The notes under the pieces are model-generated. The model was given only the letters and a program-made list of their open reading frames with translations, had not been told where the DNA came from and did not search any database. A program made the position numbers and the translations under genes. DNA of 29,011 nt from a virus. Positions 8,290-16,771 of the stretch are shown piece after piece; position 1 is the stretch's first letter; each line of letters begins with the position of its first letter. The stretch is taken from positions 1-29,011 of the IMG/VR virus record IMGVR_UViG_3300030109_005105. One strand, written 5' to 3'.

Positions 8290-8499
8290 ATGAAACCACT
8301 TATTTTATTTGCATGTTTTTTACCAATAGGTGTAATCTACATAGTAATGAAACTCGCTGTATGGGTTTCTGTCGTAAATGCTGAAAACAATTATGTCAGA
8401 AAAGAACCTTTACGAAAACGAGGACCCTACGTGGAAAACCCGTATGCAGACGTTGACGCGGATGATGAAGAATACGGAGATCGCACAGACTATAGATGA
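8290..8499 (+). CDS. Small membrane protein overlapping the next gene
   Basis: The product has 69 residues. One hydrophobic span (about 4-30, LILFACFLPIGVIYIVM) is followed by a basic then strongly acidic tail (YADVDADDEEYGDRTDYR). Its last 107 bases are also read in another frame by the gene starting at 8393. The signal-anchor shape and the ATG eight bases after the preceding gene support it as real. Confidence 0.5.
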   Translation: MKPLILFACFLPIGVIYIVMKLAVWVSVVNAENNYVRKEPLRKRGPYVENPYADVDADDEEYGDRTDYR

Positions 8500-8623
8500 T
8501 GTCCTCTATCAACACTATGTTGTAGAACGTGGACAGAAAGTTCCCAATTGGAGATATATTAAAGATTCTGATTGGTGGATAGAGTATCTCAAAGAATTGA
8601 ACATTGACCCAAGGAACCCATGA
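8393..8623 (+). CDS. Conserved small soluble protein upstream of gnd
   Basis: The product has 76 residues and includes LYENEDPTWKTRMQTLTRMM, VPNWRYIKDSDWW and a final IDPRNP. It is tryptophan-rich and looks globular. I chose the ATG at 8393 (MSEKNL) over 8378. It overlaps the upstream membrane-protein gene by 107 bases and its stop overlaps the gnd start (ATGA). I recall this protein next to metabolic genes in cyanophages; its role is unknown. Confidence 0.65.
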   Translation: MSEKNLYENEDPTWKTRMQTLTRMMKNTEIAQTIDDVLYQHYVVERGQKVPNWRYIKDSDWWIEYLKELNIDPRNP

Positions 8624-9657
8624 AAGTAGGATTGATCGGATTAGGAAGAATGGGCGAGGGTATGTCTCGTCGTATGATTAATGATGGTATTGAAGTTTAT
8701 GGATACCGCAGAAATTATCAAAAAGCAAAAGAATCAGAAGAACGTGGTTATATCACTCGTGCCGTAGATTCTTTGGAAAATCTTGTCAAAGTAGTTCATT
8801 ATCAAGATGCGTTAGTTGGTAATGCACCAGGAATTTTTCAACTTGTCATTCCAGCAGAACTAGTAGAGGACACTATCAATGAGTTACTACCACTACTTGG
8901 CGACGGGGATATTATTATTGACCATGGCAATAGCAACTTTAAGGATTCTAGACGGAGGGCAGAAAGGCTTTCTAAGTATGGCATCCAATATATTGACTGT
9001 GGCACTAGTGGTGGAGTTTACGGTTTGGAGCGTGGATACTGTCTTATGGTTGGTGGTGCAACTGGCGCAGTATCTGTCTGTGCCCCCATTTTCAGATCAC
9101 TTGCACCTGGTATTACCGCTGCAGCCCGCACAAACCCACACACTAGGGCAACCAGTGCTGAGTATGGTTGGTTACACTGCGGTGGACCTGGTGCAGGACA
9201 TTTTGTGAAAATGGTTCATAATGGTGTAGAGTATGGTATAATGCAAGCGTATGCAGAAGGATTTAATATTTTGCAAAATGCTGACCTTGGTAGCAAATAT
9301 GTAAAGGAGGGTGATGCGGAAGTCGCTCCAATGTCTGACCCAGAAAATTATCAATATGATGTTGATTGTGTTGAAGTTGCTGAGTTATGGCGTCGTGGTA
9401 GCGTTGTTGGTAGTTGGTTACTTGACCTTACCGCTGATGTTTTACGCCATGATCCAGACCTTAGCAAATTCGATGGGGGAGTATCAGACTCTGGTGAAGG
9501 TCGTTGGACGCTTCACTCTGCTGTGGATCTTGGTGTACCCACACCTGTTATCTCTGCCGCACTATTTGAACGCTTTAATTCTCGCAGATTGGGAGAATAT
9601 GGAAACAAAATCCTAAACGGTATGCGTTATATGTTTGGTGGTCATCATGTTAGGTGA
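8620..9657 (+). CDS. gnd: 6-phosphogluconate dehydrogenase (decarboxylating)
   Basis: The product has 345 residues, the short-form length. It oxidises and decarboxylates 6-phosphogluconate to ribulose 5-phosphate and reduces NAD(P)+. The N-terminal Rossmann motif GLGRMG is at 7-12. The substrate region DCGTSGG is at 126-132. HFVKMVHNG at 194-202 holds the catalytic lysine K197. ELWRRGSVVGSWLLDL and SDSGEGRW follow in the helical C-domain, all as expected. Known cyanophage gnd genes are auxiliary metabolic genes that push host carbon into the oxidative pentose phosphate pathway. Here it directly precedes zwf, the enzyme two steps earlier. The start overlaps the upstream stop by four bases. Confidence 0.95.
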   Translation: MKVGLIGLGRMGEGMSRRMINDGIEVYGYRRNYQKAKESEERGYITRAVDSLENLVKVVHYQDALVGNAPGIFQLVIPAELVEDTINELLPLLGDGDIIIDHGNSNFKDSRRRAERLSKYGIQYIDCGTSGGVYGLERGYCLMVGGATGAVSVCAPIFRSLAPGITAAARTNPHTRATSAEYGWLHCGGPGAGHFVKMVHNGVEYGIMQAYAEGFNILQNADLGSKYVKEGDAEVAPMSDPENYQYDVDCVEVAELWRRGSVVGSWLLDLTADVLRHDPDLSKFDGGVSDSGEGRWTLHSAVDLGVPTPVISAALFERFNSRRLGEYGNKILNGMRYMFGGHHVR

Positions 9658-9775
9658 AATACTTAAATGGATTGCGATACCCTTTGTATTGGCCACGATA
9701 CACTTCGGGGCACGAAAAGGTGAAAATGTCTACTATGAATCGGATTATTATGACGGAAACGGAACTGCCCACTAA
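9647..9775 (+). CDS. 42-residue membrane peptide nested between gnd and zwf
   Basis: A +1 frame ATG at 9647 opens a 43-codon frame ending TAA at 9773-9775. The N-terminal half is a short hydrophobic helix (EILKWIAIPFVLATIHF) and the rest is polar/acidic (YYESDYYDGNGTAH). It overlaps the end of gnd by 11 bases and the chosen zwf start by 50. The amphipathic-hydrophobic layout and the way it fills the gap between two good genes make it credible. It may be missed by gene finders with length cut-offs. Function is unknown. Confidence 0.55.
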   Translation: MLGEILKWIAIPFVLATIHFGARKGENVYYESDYYDGNGTAH

Positions 9776-11105
9776 AACTAATAAAAGATTAGTAATTTTT
9801 GGTGCCACAGGAGACTTGTGTAGAAGAAAATTAGTACCAGCTTTGTTTGAATTGTGGACAAAGCAACTTCTTCCCGAAAATCTTTTGATTGTTGGTGTCT
9901 CTCGTAGAGACATGTGTCCAGATGAGTGGAAAAAATCTTTAGGTGATTATCCGGAAGAATTTACTCTCTGGTTGGATTTTGTTTCTTGCGATTTGGCATG
10001 TGAAGAAAGTTTGATGAGGTTGCATGATGAAAGTGTAGACACAACTTATTTTCTATCAGTGCCCCCCAGCACTTATGCTGATGCAGTTACTAATTTAAAA
10101 AAAGCAGGATTTTTAGATGATGCAGAAAAATCACGGGTTGTTATTGAAAAACCTTTTGGGTATGATTACAAGTCTGCAGATTACTTACAGACAGTAGTTA
10201 GTAAACATTTGCGCGAAAAACAAGTTTATCGTATTGATCATTATCTTGGTAAAGATACTGTCAATAATATTCTTGCTACTCGTTTTAGTAATATTTTATT
10301 GGAACCACTTTGGAATAGGCAGTATATAGAGGAAGTTCAAATTTTTGCAACCGAAACTTTGGGATGTGAAGGTCGGTCACAATATTATGATGGTTCCGGT
10401 GTTGTTAGGGACATGTTGCAAAATCACATGCTTCAGGTTCTTGCATTGATTGCAATGGAAGCACCTTGTAAAATGAATGCAACTGAAATTCGTAGAGAGA
10501 AGACTAAAGTTCTTGCAGCAACTAGATTAGGGAAAAAAATTATTTTTGGACAATATGAATCATACAAATCTGAAGAGGGCGTTGATCCTGACAGTAGCAC
10601 TTCTACCTTCGTTGCTGGTGATCTTTATATTGACAACTGGCGTTGGGAGGGAGTTCCTTTTCACTTCATGAGTGGAAAAAGAATGCCATATCAGTGTGTT
10701 GAGGTAGTTATTAAATTAAAAGCACCACCACAACAATTATTTGATGGTCATGAATATAATGACCGCATTGTTATGAGATTGCAACCACATCCTCACTTTG
10801 ATATTCGTATTGATATGAAAGCACCAGGATTTAAAAACGACGTTGAGACAGCAACACTGACTCATCGCTATCCTGATTGGTTGGGTGTTGATGGTTATGA
10901 AAAATTATTATATGATGCTATTGAAGGAAATCAATCTAATTTTGTTCACTCCGAAGAAGTTTTGGAATCTTGGCGTATTGTTGATGATCTTCTTTGCACT
11001 GGAGAGTATTGTAAAATAAGAACAACTCCATACATTTATCATTCTGGAAGTTGGGGACCTATGCATAAGACCGAGTTTATTACCAAGTGGGATTATCCTG
11101 CATAA
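9726..11105 (+). CDS. zwf: Glucose-6-phosphate 1-dehydrogenase
   Basis: The product has 459 residues, slightly shorter than cyanobacterial Zwf (about 510). It oxidises glucose 6-phosphate to 6-phosphogluconolactone and makes NADPH. GATGDLCRRKL at 26-36 is the nucleotide-binding motif, EKPFG is at 141-145, and RIDHYLGK at 169-176 is the substrate/catalytic signature. I prefer the ATG at 9726 because AAGG(TG) lies about six bases upstream and the NADP fold begins soon after. A GTG at 9654 would add 24 residues without a family counterpart, and an ATG at 9750 is the shortest option. The cyanobacterial activator OpcA is not encoded in this window. Confidence 0.95.
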   Translation: MSTMNRIIMTETELPTKTNKRLVIFGATGDLCRRKLVPALFELWTKQLLPENLLIVGVSRRDMCPDEWKKSLGDYPEEFTLWLDFVSCDLACEESLMRLHDESVDTTYFLSVPPSTYADAVTNLKKAGFLDDAEKSRVVIEKPFGYDYKSADYLQTVVSKHLREKQVYRIDHYLGKDTVNNILATRFSNILLEPLWNRQYIEEVQIFATETLGCEGRSQYYDGSGVVRDMLQNHMLQVLALIAMEAPCKMNATEIRREKTKVLAATRLGKKIIFGQYESYKSEEGVDPDSSTSTFVAGDLYIDNWRWEGVPFHFMSGKRMPYQCVEVVIKLKAPPQQLFDGHEYNDRIVMRLQPHPHFDIRIDMKAPGFKNDVETATLTHRYPDWLGVDGYEKLLYDAIEGNQSNFVHSEEVLESWRIVDDLLCTGEYCKIRTTPYIYHSGSWGPMHKTEFITKWDYPA

Positions 11106-11130
11106 AATAATATTCAAGATTAATATATTT

Positions 11131-11138
11131 TATAAATA
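11131..11138 (+). promoter_or_regulatory. T4-type late promoter (TATAAATA)
   Basis: An exact TATAAATA box lies in the 66-base gap after zwf, 33 bases before the ATG at 11172. It restarts late transcription for a structural gene immediately downstream of the metabolic pair, so gnd/zwf and the next gene are probably controlled separately. Confidence 0.75.
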
Positions 11139-11171
11139 TCTTTAGAAAAAGATTTTTTGCGGGTAAAAAAC

Positions 11172-12221
11172 ATGGCTCTTTGGGGTAACGATGATAATCT
11201 AGTATCTAGTGGAACTGTATCCCTGAACTACAGCAATAAGACGGTTACTGGTGCTGGGACAACTTTTGGAACTACTGGGTTTGGTGGAATTGGCGATGTA
11301 ATTAGATTCGGTTCGAGACCTGGAACATTTTTTGGCGAAGCTGTAATTGTATCAGTTGCTGGAACTCAATCCTGTACTATTGGTTCTACCGATGGACTTA
11401 GTGGTGATGCAATCAGTGGAGCACAATATTTCTTGAGTGAACTGCCAAAATCTACAACTCAAGATCAGACATTTATTGGAAGACAAGACGCTGCCTTCGC
11501 AACCATTGGACAATCTGCACAAGCTAATGCAGCATCTGCTGTCGGTGCTGATGCACTTTCTGCCGACATCTTCACCTTCCCACAAGGTGGTTTCATGATT
11601 TCGGAAGGAGATCAATATCTTGATTCTCCTGGCGCACAGACCGGAACGGGTATTGAAGTCATTGGTGTAGGAACAGCAAATGCAACTGTAACTTCACTTT
11701 CTCCTGTTGGATTCTCAACAATCTTTGTTGTCGCACCTCCTGGAGTTATTGCAGGTGATGCTAGTATCAATGTCACTATCGGTGGTGTTGCCGGAGCATC
11801 TATTGCATCTATTGCAGCAACATCAATCACGCTTGCCGCTAATGGTTCTGGTATCAGCACTATTTCAGTTGCTGTTGCGAAAGATTCGAGAATTATGTTC
11901 TCCAATCAGCAACTTGTCAGTCTGGCATCGACGATTTCTAATGCTGTCAGTGATAATGATCATCTTTACTTCCAGAGAAAGACTGGTGGTTATGACAGAA
12001 TTGTATTTGGTATTTCTAATGCAACTTCTGCTCTCTTCGATGGATCAAGCGGTGAGTACAGAACCTCAGGAAGTGGATGGGTTGGTGTTCAAACCTATAT
12101 CGATATGCATGGCAATCTGAGAGTTAAGTCAGAAACTCTGGTAGCAATGTCTGGAATTCAGACTGGTATTCACGGACTTGGATATCCTACCTCAGAAAAT
12201 GGTGGTTTAATCCAACCATAA
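11172..12221 (+). CDS. Putative virion structural protein, Gly/Ser/Thr-rich
   Basis: The product has 349 residues. The N-terminal MALWGNDDNLVSSGTVSLNY is a pattern I associate with cyanomyovirus structural proteins. The body is low in charge and rich in Gly, Ala, Ser and Thr with strand-like repeats (about 150-250: IGVGTANATV, INVTIGGVAGASIASIAATS), suggesting beta-sandwich or fibre-like folds. It is preceded by an exact late promoter. An in-frame TTG at 11157 is rejected in favour of the ATG. Exact location in the particle (head decoration, neck or fibre) cannot be told from sequence. Confidence 0.7.
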   Translation: MALWGNDDNLVSSGTVSLNYSNKTVTGAGTTFGTTGFGGIGDVIRFGSRPGTFFGEAVIVSVAGTQSCTIGSTDGLSGDAISGAQYFLSELPKSTTQDQTFIGRQDAAFATIGQSAQANAASAVGADALSADIFTFPQGGFMISEGDQYLDSPGAQTGTGIEVIGVGTANATVTSLSPVGFSTIFVVAPPGVIAGDASINVTIGGVAGASIASIAATSITLAANGSGISTISVAVAKDSRIMFSNQQLVSLASTISNAVSDNDHLYFQRKTGGYDRIVFGISNATSALFDGSSGEYRTSGSGWVGVQTYIDMHGNLRVKSETLVAMSGIQTGIHGLGYPTSENGGLIQP

Positions 12222-12244
12222 TAATTGTTTTGCGTTAATATAAT

Positions 12245-12616
12245 ATGAAATTTGATGAATTGAATGAAAGTAACTATTTGCTTTTTGCTATAAAATTCTA
12301 CGATAATCCACAATCTGTGACCAGAGAAGATTTCGAAGATGATTTAAAGCGAATTAAATACATAAAAAGATTGCTAAAACGATACAAGAAGGATGGAGAA
12401 CTAAAAACTCATCTCATCTTAAATCATCTTACCGTTCTTTTTAATGTATTTGATGAAGCAGCAGTTCCTCTTCTATTCTATAATCTAGAAAGAGAACTTT
12501 GGCCATATATTAAAAGTTTTTTAATGTATTTGAATAGATTACCAGATTACCCGCACACTGAAATTAATGATATTGATGAGGATATCGATTGCCTAATTTC
12601 TCTCAACTCAGTCTAA
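12245..12616 (+). CDS. Conserved helical protein, unknown
   Basis: The product has 123 residues, all-helical and acidic at the C-terminus. It contains LILNHLTVLFNVFDEAAVPL and FLMYLNRLP, segments I recall as conserved in T4-like cyanophages and some other marine phages, where no function is assigned. It overlaps the next gene by one base (TAATG), so the two are likely translated together. Confidence 0.65.
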   Translation: MKFDELNESNYLLFAIKFYDNPQSVTREDFEDDLKRIKYIKRLLKRYKKDGELKTHLILNHLTVLFNVFDEAAVPLLFYNLERELWPYIKSFLMYLNRLPDYPHTEINDIDEDIDCLISLNSV

Positions 12617-13110
12617 TGGATAAAACAAATAAATTTATCAATAAATTTAGGGAATTAAGAGAAGCAGCACCTACTAATTCTACTGGTTCTGGAATTGCAG
12701 GATTTGATAAGTTTTTATTTCCAATAGACGACGACACCTTAACTCAAGATTATCAAACTCCTGCCGAAGTTGGAGCAGCAAAGGATGAATTTTTAGGTGT
12801 TTATCCTGTTATGAAATTACAACTCAATAAGAGTAGTGACGGACCTTCGATTGACTCTATGGTAGACGCATCAAAGGAGTTTATGAACATGATAGATGAT
12901 AGAAGACTTAAAAATATTATGGACATGGCAAGGTCCATTAAAGAAGAGGTTGCCGCAGCACCAACAAATAATGTCGGTGGTGGAGCAATTGCTGGAACTG
13001 CACCTGCCGGTGATGATCCGCCAGTCAGATTAAAAAAGAAAAGACAACCGACACCAATTGGTCGTTATGGAACCCGAAGAACCTGGATGCAAAATCTTAA
13101 AAATGGATAA
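12616..13110 (+). CDS. Conserved phage protein, probably structural, unknown
   Basis: The product has 164 residues. The N-terminus (MDKTNKFINKFRELRE) is followed by a Gly/Ser/Asp-rich middle and a C-terminus with RLKKKRQPTPIGRYGTRRTW. The start overlaps the preceding stop by one base. The basic terminal motif could contact DNA or another protein. No family name can be given. Confidence 0.6.
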   Translation: MDKTNKFINKFRELREAAPTNSTGSGIAGFDKFLFPIDDDTLTQDYQTPAEVGAAKDEFLGVYPVMKLQLNKSSDGPSIDSMVDASKEFMNMIDDRRLKNIMDMARSIKEEVAAAPTNNVGGGAIAGTAPAGDDPPVRLKKKRQPTPIGRYGTRRTWMQNLKNG

Positions 13111-13489
13111 CGATAGCGTCAATTCAGCAATACTGGAACGGGTTGAGAGAGTTGTAGAGGCACTACAAGACAACTCCGTTAAGATGGGTGAGTTGTTGGC
13201 AGTTCATAATGAGAAGTTAGACAAACAAGATCGTATTGATGCAGTTCTTTTTGAAAAAATAGAATCTCTGCACAAAGACATGGATCGTGCAACAGACGAA
13301 ATAAAAAAAGGATGTGAAAGAGATATAAGAAAGATTGATGAACGTCTCCGTCTTATGGAAAAAAAGATGTGGACCATTGCAGGTGCCCTGACTGTAATTT
13401 CATTCTTGGTCAGCATACCGGGTCAAAGATTAATGGGAAATTTCTTGACACCACCCTCAACACCGACTATAATAAGAGAGGCAAAATAG
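13103..13489 (+). CDS. Coiled-coil protein with C-terminal membrane span
   Basis: The product has 128 residues. Residues 10-88 are a heptad-rich coiled coil. Residues about 89-106 (MWTIAGALTVISFLVSIP) form a single membrane span, followed by a Pro/Thr-rich tail. The ATG at 13103 overlaps the upstream stop by eight bases. The topology (coiled coil then anchor) is like the protein at 22111-22416 and like small lysis-associated or tethering proteins, but there is no diagnostic motif. Confidence 0.55.
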   Translation: MDNDSVNSAILERVERVVEALQDNSVKMGELLAVHNEKLDKQDRIDAVLFEKIESLHKDMDRATDEIKKGCERDIRKIDERLRLMEKKMWTIAGALTVISFLVSIPGQRLMGNFLTPPSTPTIIREAK

Positions 13490-13502
13490 TAGAACGATTG
13501 TA

Positions 13503-14474
13503 ATGGATTTGGTTGACTCCAAATATATCGGACTGGTTTCTTCGAGATTAAAAAAGTTTAAGAGAGTCAAGGCAAATCTTTTCAACTTCCGATGCCCTAT
13601 CTGTGGAGACTCACAGAAGCAAAAGAACAAGGCACGGGGATACATTTATCCCATCAAGAACAATATGAACTTTAAGTGTCATAATTGTGGTGCTAGTTTG
13701 TCTTTGAATAATTTTATAAAACAAGTGGATGCCACGCTCCATAAACAATATACTCTTGAGAAGTTCAAGGAAGGACATACTGGTAGAAACTTTGTGGTAG
13801 AGTCTCCCAAGTTGGAATTTGCCAAACCCATTTTTAAAAAATCTATTAATCTACCAAAAGCATCAACTGATTGTAGAGCAAAAGAATATCTGGTAAACCG
13901 TAAGATTAATCCTGATAAATTTTATTTTGCTGACAAGTTCATGGAGTGGACTAATAGTCAGAAACAAACCTTTGACAACATCCTCAAGGATGAGAGTCGT
14001 GTTGTAATACCGATGTATGATGAGAAGAAAAACCTTATTGGATTTCAAGGCAGATCTTTAGGAAAATCTTTCACTAAATACATCACCATCATGATTGATG
14101 AAGAAGCACCAAAGATTTATGGACTTGAAAAAATCGACAGAAAACAACCAATCTACATCGTCGAAGGACCCTTCGACTCCACGTTCGTGGAGAACAGCGT
14201 TGCTATGTGCGGGTCCGACATTGATGTTAGGTCGTTTGATTGGAGCGATTATATTTGGGTTCTTGATAATGAACCACGGAACCGAGAAATCGTCAACAGA
14301 GTATCCAGAGTCATTAGTAGAGGTGATAGAGTCGTCATCTGGCCAAACGGACTAATGGAGAAGGACATTAATGATATGGTTCTTGCTGGACATGATGTCA
14401 TGTCTATGTTAGAATTAAACACCTACTCGGGTTTAGAAGCAAAAATTAAATTTAACAATTGGAAAAAAATATGA
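13503..14474 (+). CDS. 61: DNA primase, T4 gp61 type
   Basis: The product has 323 residues; T4 gp61 has 342. It makes RNA primers for lagging-strand synthesis with the gp41 helicase. A zinc-binding domain has C31-P-I-C34 and C59-H-N-C62. The TOPRIM region has YIVEGPFDS with E221 and later IWVLDNE with D255 and E257, the acidic metal-binding residues. The PMYDEKKNLIGFQGRSL segment before it is typical of DnaG/gp61 RNA polymerase domains. It overlaps nrdA by four bases (ATGA), joining replication and nucleotide-supply genes in one unit. Confidence 0.9.
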   Translation: MDLVDSKYIGLVSSRLKKFKRVKANLFNFRCPICGDSQKQKNKARGYIYPIKNNMNFKCHNCGASLSLNNFIKQVDATLHKQYTLEKFKEGHTGRNFVVESPKLEFAKPIFKKSINLPKASTDCRAKEYLVNRKINPDKFYFADKFMEWTNSQKQTFDNILKDESRVVIPMYDEKKNLIGFQGRSLGKSFTKYITIMIDEEAPKIYGLEKIDRKQPIYIVEGPFDSTFVENSVAMCGSDIDVRSFDWSDYIWVLDNEPRNREIVNRVSRVISRGDRVVIWPNGLMEKDINDMVLAGHDVMSMLELNTYSGLEAKIKFNNWKKI

Positions 14475-16771
14475 CCAACGGAATCAACGTAAAAAAACGC
14501 AATGGAAGAGGGCAGGAACCGCTTCTTCTTGAAAAGATGCACAGAATGGTTGATGAGGCATGTAACGACCTTGCAGGGGTCTCTGCATCACAGGTAGAGA
14601 TGCAATCCGGTATTCAGTTCTATGATGGTATTACAACCGCAGAGATTCAAGAAATTCTAATTCGCTCTGCATCTGACCTGGTTGATTTGGATCATCCTAA
14701 TTATCAGTTTGTTGCTGCCCGTCTGTTATTGTTTTCTATTCGTAAACAATTGTATGGACGTAGGCACGAATTTCCAAAACTGAAAGACCATGTGTCAAGT
14801 TGTGTGGAAAGAGGTGTATATGATGCTGAACTTCTAAATCTGTATTCTAATGAAGAGTTTGACAAACTCGAATCATTCATTGATCATGACCGAGATTATC
14901 TGTTTACATTTGCGGGTCTTCGCCAGGTTGTAGATAAATATCTAGTGCAAGATCGAAGCAGCAGTGTTCTCTACGAAACACCACAATTCATGTATATTTT
15001 GATTGCTGCGACAATCTTTTCAAAATATCCAAAAGAGACACGTTTGGATTACGTTAAAAGGTATTATGACGCAATCAGCAAACACCGACTCAACATTCCA
15101 ACCCCCATCATGGCGGGAGTGCGAACGCCACTTAGGCAATATGCAAGTTGTGTTTTGGTTGATGTTGATGACACCCTCGATAGTATCTTTACTAGCGATA
15201 TGGCTATTGGCAAATACGTTGCACAAAGGGCTGGTATCGGCATTAATGCAGGCAGAATCCGGGGCATCAACGCTAAAATTAGAGGTGGAGAAGTTCAACA
15301 TACAGGCATTGTCCCATTCCTCAAAAAGTTTGAGAGCACTGTCAGATGTTGCACTCAAAATGGCATCCGAGGTGGAAGCGCAACTGTCCACTTTCCAATC
15401 TGGCACCAAGAAATAGAGGATATCATTGTACTTAAGAACAATAAAGGGACAGAAGATAATCGTGTCCGAAAGTTGGACTACAGCATCCAGATTTCAAAAC
15501 TCTTTTACGAAAGGTTTATTAAAAATGAAGAAATCAGTCTCTTCAGCCCTCACGATGTTCCAGGTTTGTATGATGCTTTTGGCACTGAATCGTTTGATGA
15601 TCTCTATACAAGTTATGAATCTGATGGATCTGTTCCGAGAAAAACTATCGGAGCACAAGATCTTTTCCTAGATCTTCTGAAAGAGAGAGCAGAAACTGGC
15701 AGATTGTATATTATGAATATTGATCACTGCAATTCTCACTCATCTTTTACGGACAAAGTTGAAATGAGTAATCTGTGTCAGGAGATCACTCTACCCACTA
15801 AACCTTTACAACACATTGACGATGAAACTGGGGAAATTGCTCTCTGTATCCTTTCTGCTATTAATATTGGTAAAATCAGGGATCTTGAAGATCTTGATGT
15901 TCTTTGTGATCTTGCTGTTAGGGGTCTTGATGAACTCATTGACTTTCAAGGATATCCAGTCAGAGCAGCAGAGATTGCCACCAAGGCACGTCGTTCATTA
16001 GGAATTGGTTACATTGGACTGGCACATTATCTTGCCAAGAATGGGGTCAAGTATGATAATCCAGAATCTTGGAAACTCGTTCATGATCTTACAGAAGCAT
16101 TCCAGTATTACTTAATTAGAGCAACTGTTAATCTTGCAAAAGAGAAAGGTGCCTGTAAATATAGTAATCGAACCAAGTATGGAAATGGAATTCTTCCGAT
16201 TGATACATATAAACATGACGTAGATGAGATTGTACCGAATGAGCTTCACTATGATTGGGAGAGTCTTCGGAATGATGTCATCAAATATGGAGTACGGAAC
16301 AGCACTCTGTCCGCACAAATGCCTTCGGAGAGCAGTTCCGTTGTGTCAAACGCAACAAATGGAATCGAACCTCCTAGAGGATACTTGTCCGTTAAAAAAT
16401 CCAAGAAAGGTCCCTTGAAGCAGATAGTTCCACAATACGGAACTCTCAAAAATAATTACACATTACTTTGGGACATGCCTGGTAATACTGGATACATTAA
16501 CATTGTTGCAGTGATGCAGAAGTTCTTTGACCAAGCAATTTCTGGAAACTGGAGTTACAATCCGGAACACTATGAAAACTCTGAAGTTCCTGTTAGTGTA
16601 ATGGCACAAGACCTCTTAACTACATATAAGTACGGTTGGAAGACCAGTTATTATCAGAACACTTACGACAATAAAAATGATGAAGTAGAAGAATCTACAG
16701 AGTCTCTTGATAGTTTAGTTTCTCAATTAGAAAACGCCGAGGAGGAAGACTGTGAGTCTTGTAAAATTTAA
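14471..16771 (+). CDS. nrdA: Ribonucleoside-diphosphate reductase, class Ia large (alpha) subunit
   Basis: The product has 766 residues (E. coli NrdA 761). It reduces ribonucleoside diphosphates to deoxy forms. Residues about 4-90 form an ATP-cone (VKKRNGRGQEPLLLEKMHRM), implying allosteric control is kept. Redox cysteines are C227 and C459. N434, C436 and E438 (NLCQE) form the radical active site. The YYQN tyrosine pair for radical transfer and the C-terminal C761/C764 pair are present, so every key residue is there. The start overlaps the primase stop; a TTG at 14459 is less likely. No intron or frameshift is seen. Confidence 0.95.
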   Translation: MTNGINVKKRNGRGQEPLLLEKMHRMVDEACNDLAGVSASQVEMQSGIQFYDGITTAEIQEILIRSASDLVDLDHPNYQFVAARLLLFSIRKQLYGRRHEFPKLKDHVSSCVERGVYDAELLNLYSNEEFDKLESFIDHDRDYLFTFAGLRQVVDKYLVQDRSSSVLYETPQFMYILIAATIFSKYPKETRLDYVKRYYDAISKHRLNIPTPIMAGVRTPLRQYASCVLVDVDDTLDSIFTSDMAIGKYVAQRAGIGINAGRIRGINAKIRGGEVQHTGIVPFLKKFESTVRCCTQNGIRGGSATVHFPIWHQEIEDIIVLKNNKGTEDNRVRKLDYSIQISKLFYERFIKNEEISLFSPHDVPGLYDAFGTESFDDLYTSYESDGSVPRKTIGAQDLFLDLLKERAETGRLYIMNIDHCNSHSSFTDKVEMSNLCQEITLPTKPLQHIDDETGEIALCILSAINIGKIRDLEDLDVLCDLAVRGLDELIDFQGYPVRAAEIATKARRSLGIGYIGLAHYLAKNGVKYDNPESWKLVHDLTEAFQYYLIRATVNLAKEKGACKYSNRTKYGNGILPIDTYKHDVDEIVPNELHYDWESLRNDVIKYGVRNSTLSAQMPSESSSVVSNATNGIEPPRGYLSVKKSKKGPLKQIVPQYGTLKNNYTLLWDMPGNTGYINIVAVMQKFFDQAISGNWSYNPEHYENSEVPVSVMAQDLLTTYKYGWKTSYYQNTYDNKNDEVEESTESLDSLVSQLENAEEEDCESCKI

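Noticed and set aside
15020-15409. 129-codon minus-strand frame inside nrdA
   Set aside because: nrdA here is fully conserved with catalytic cysteines; the antisense product has no recognisable features and no ribosome site.
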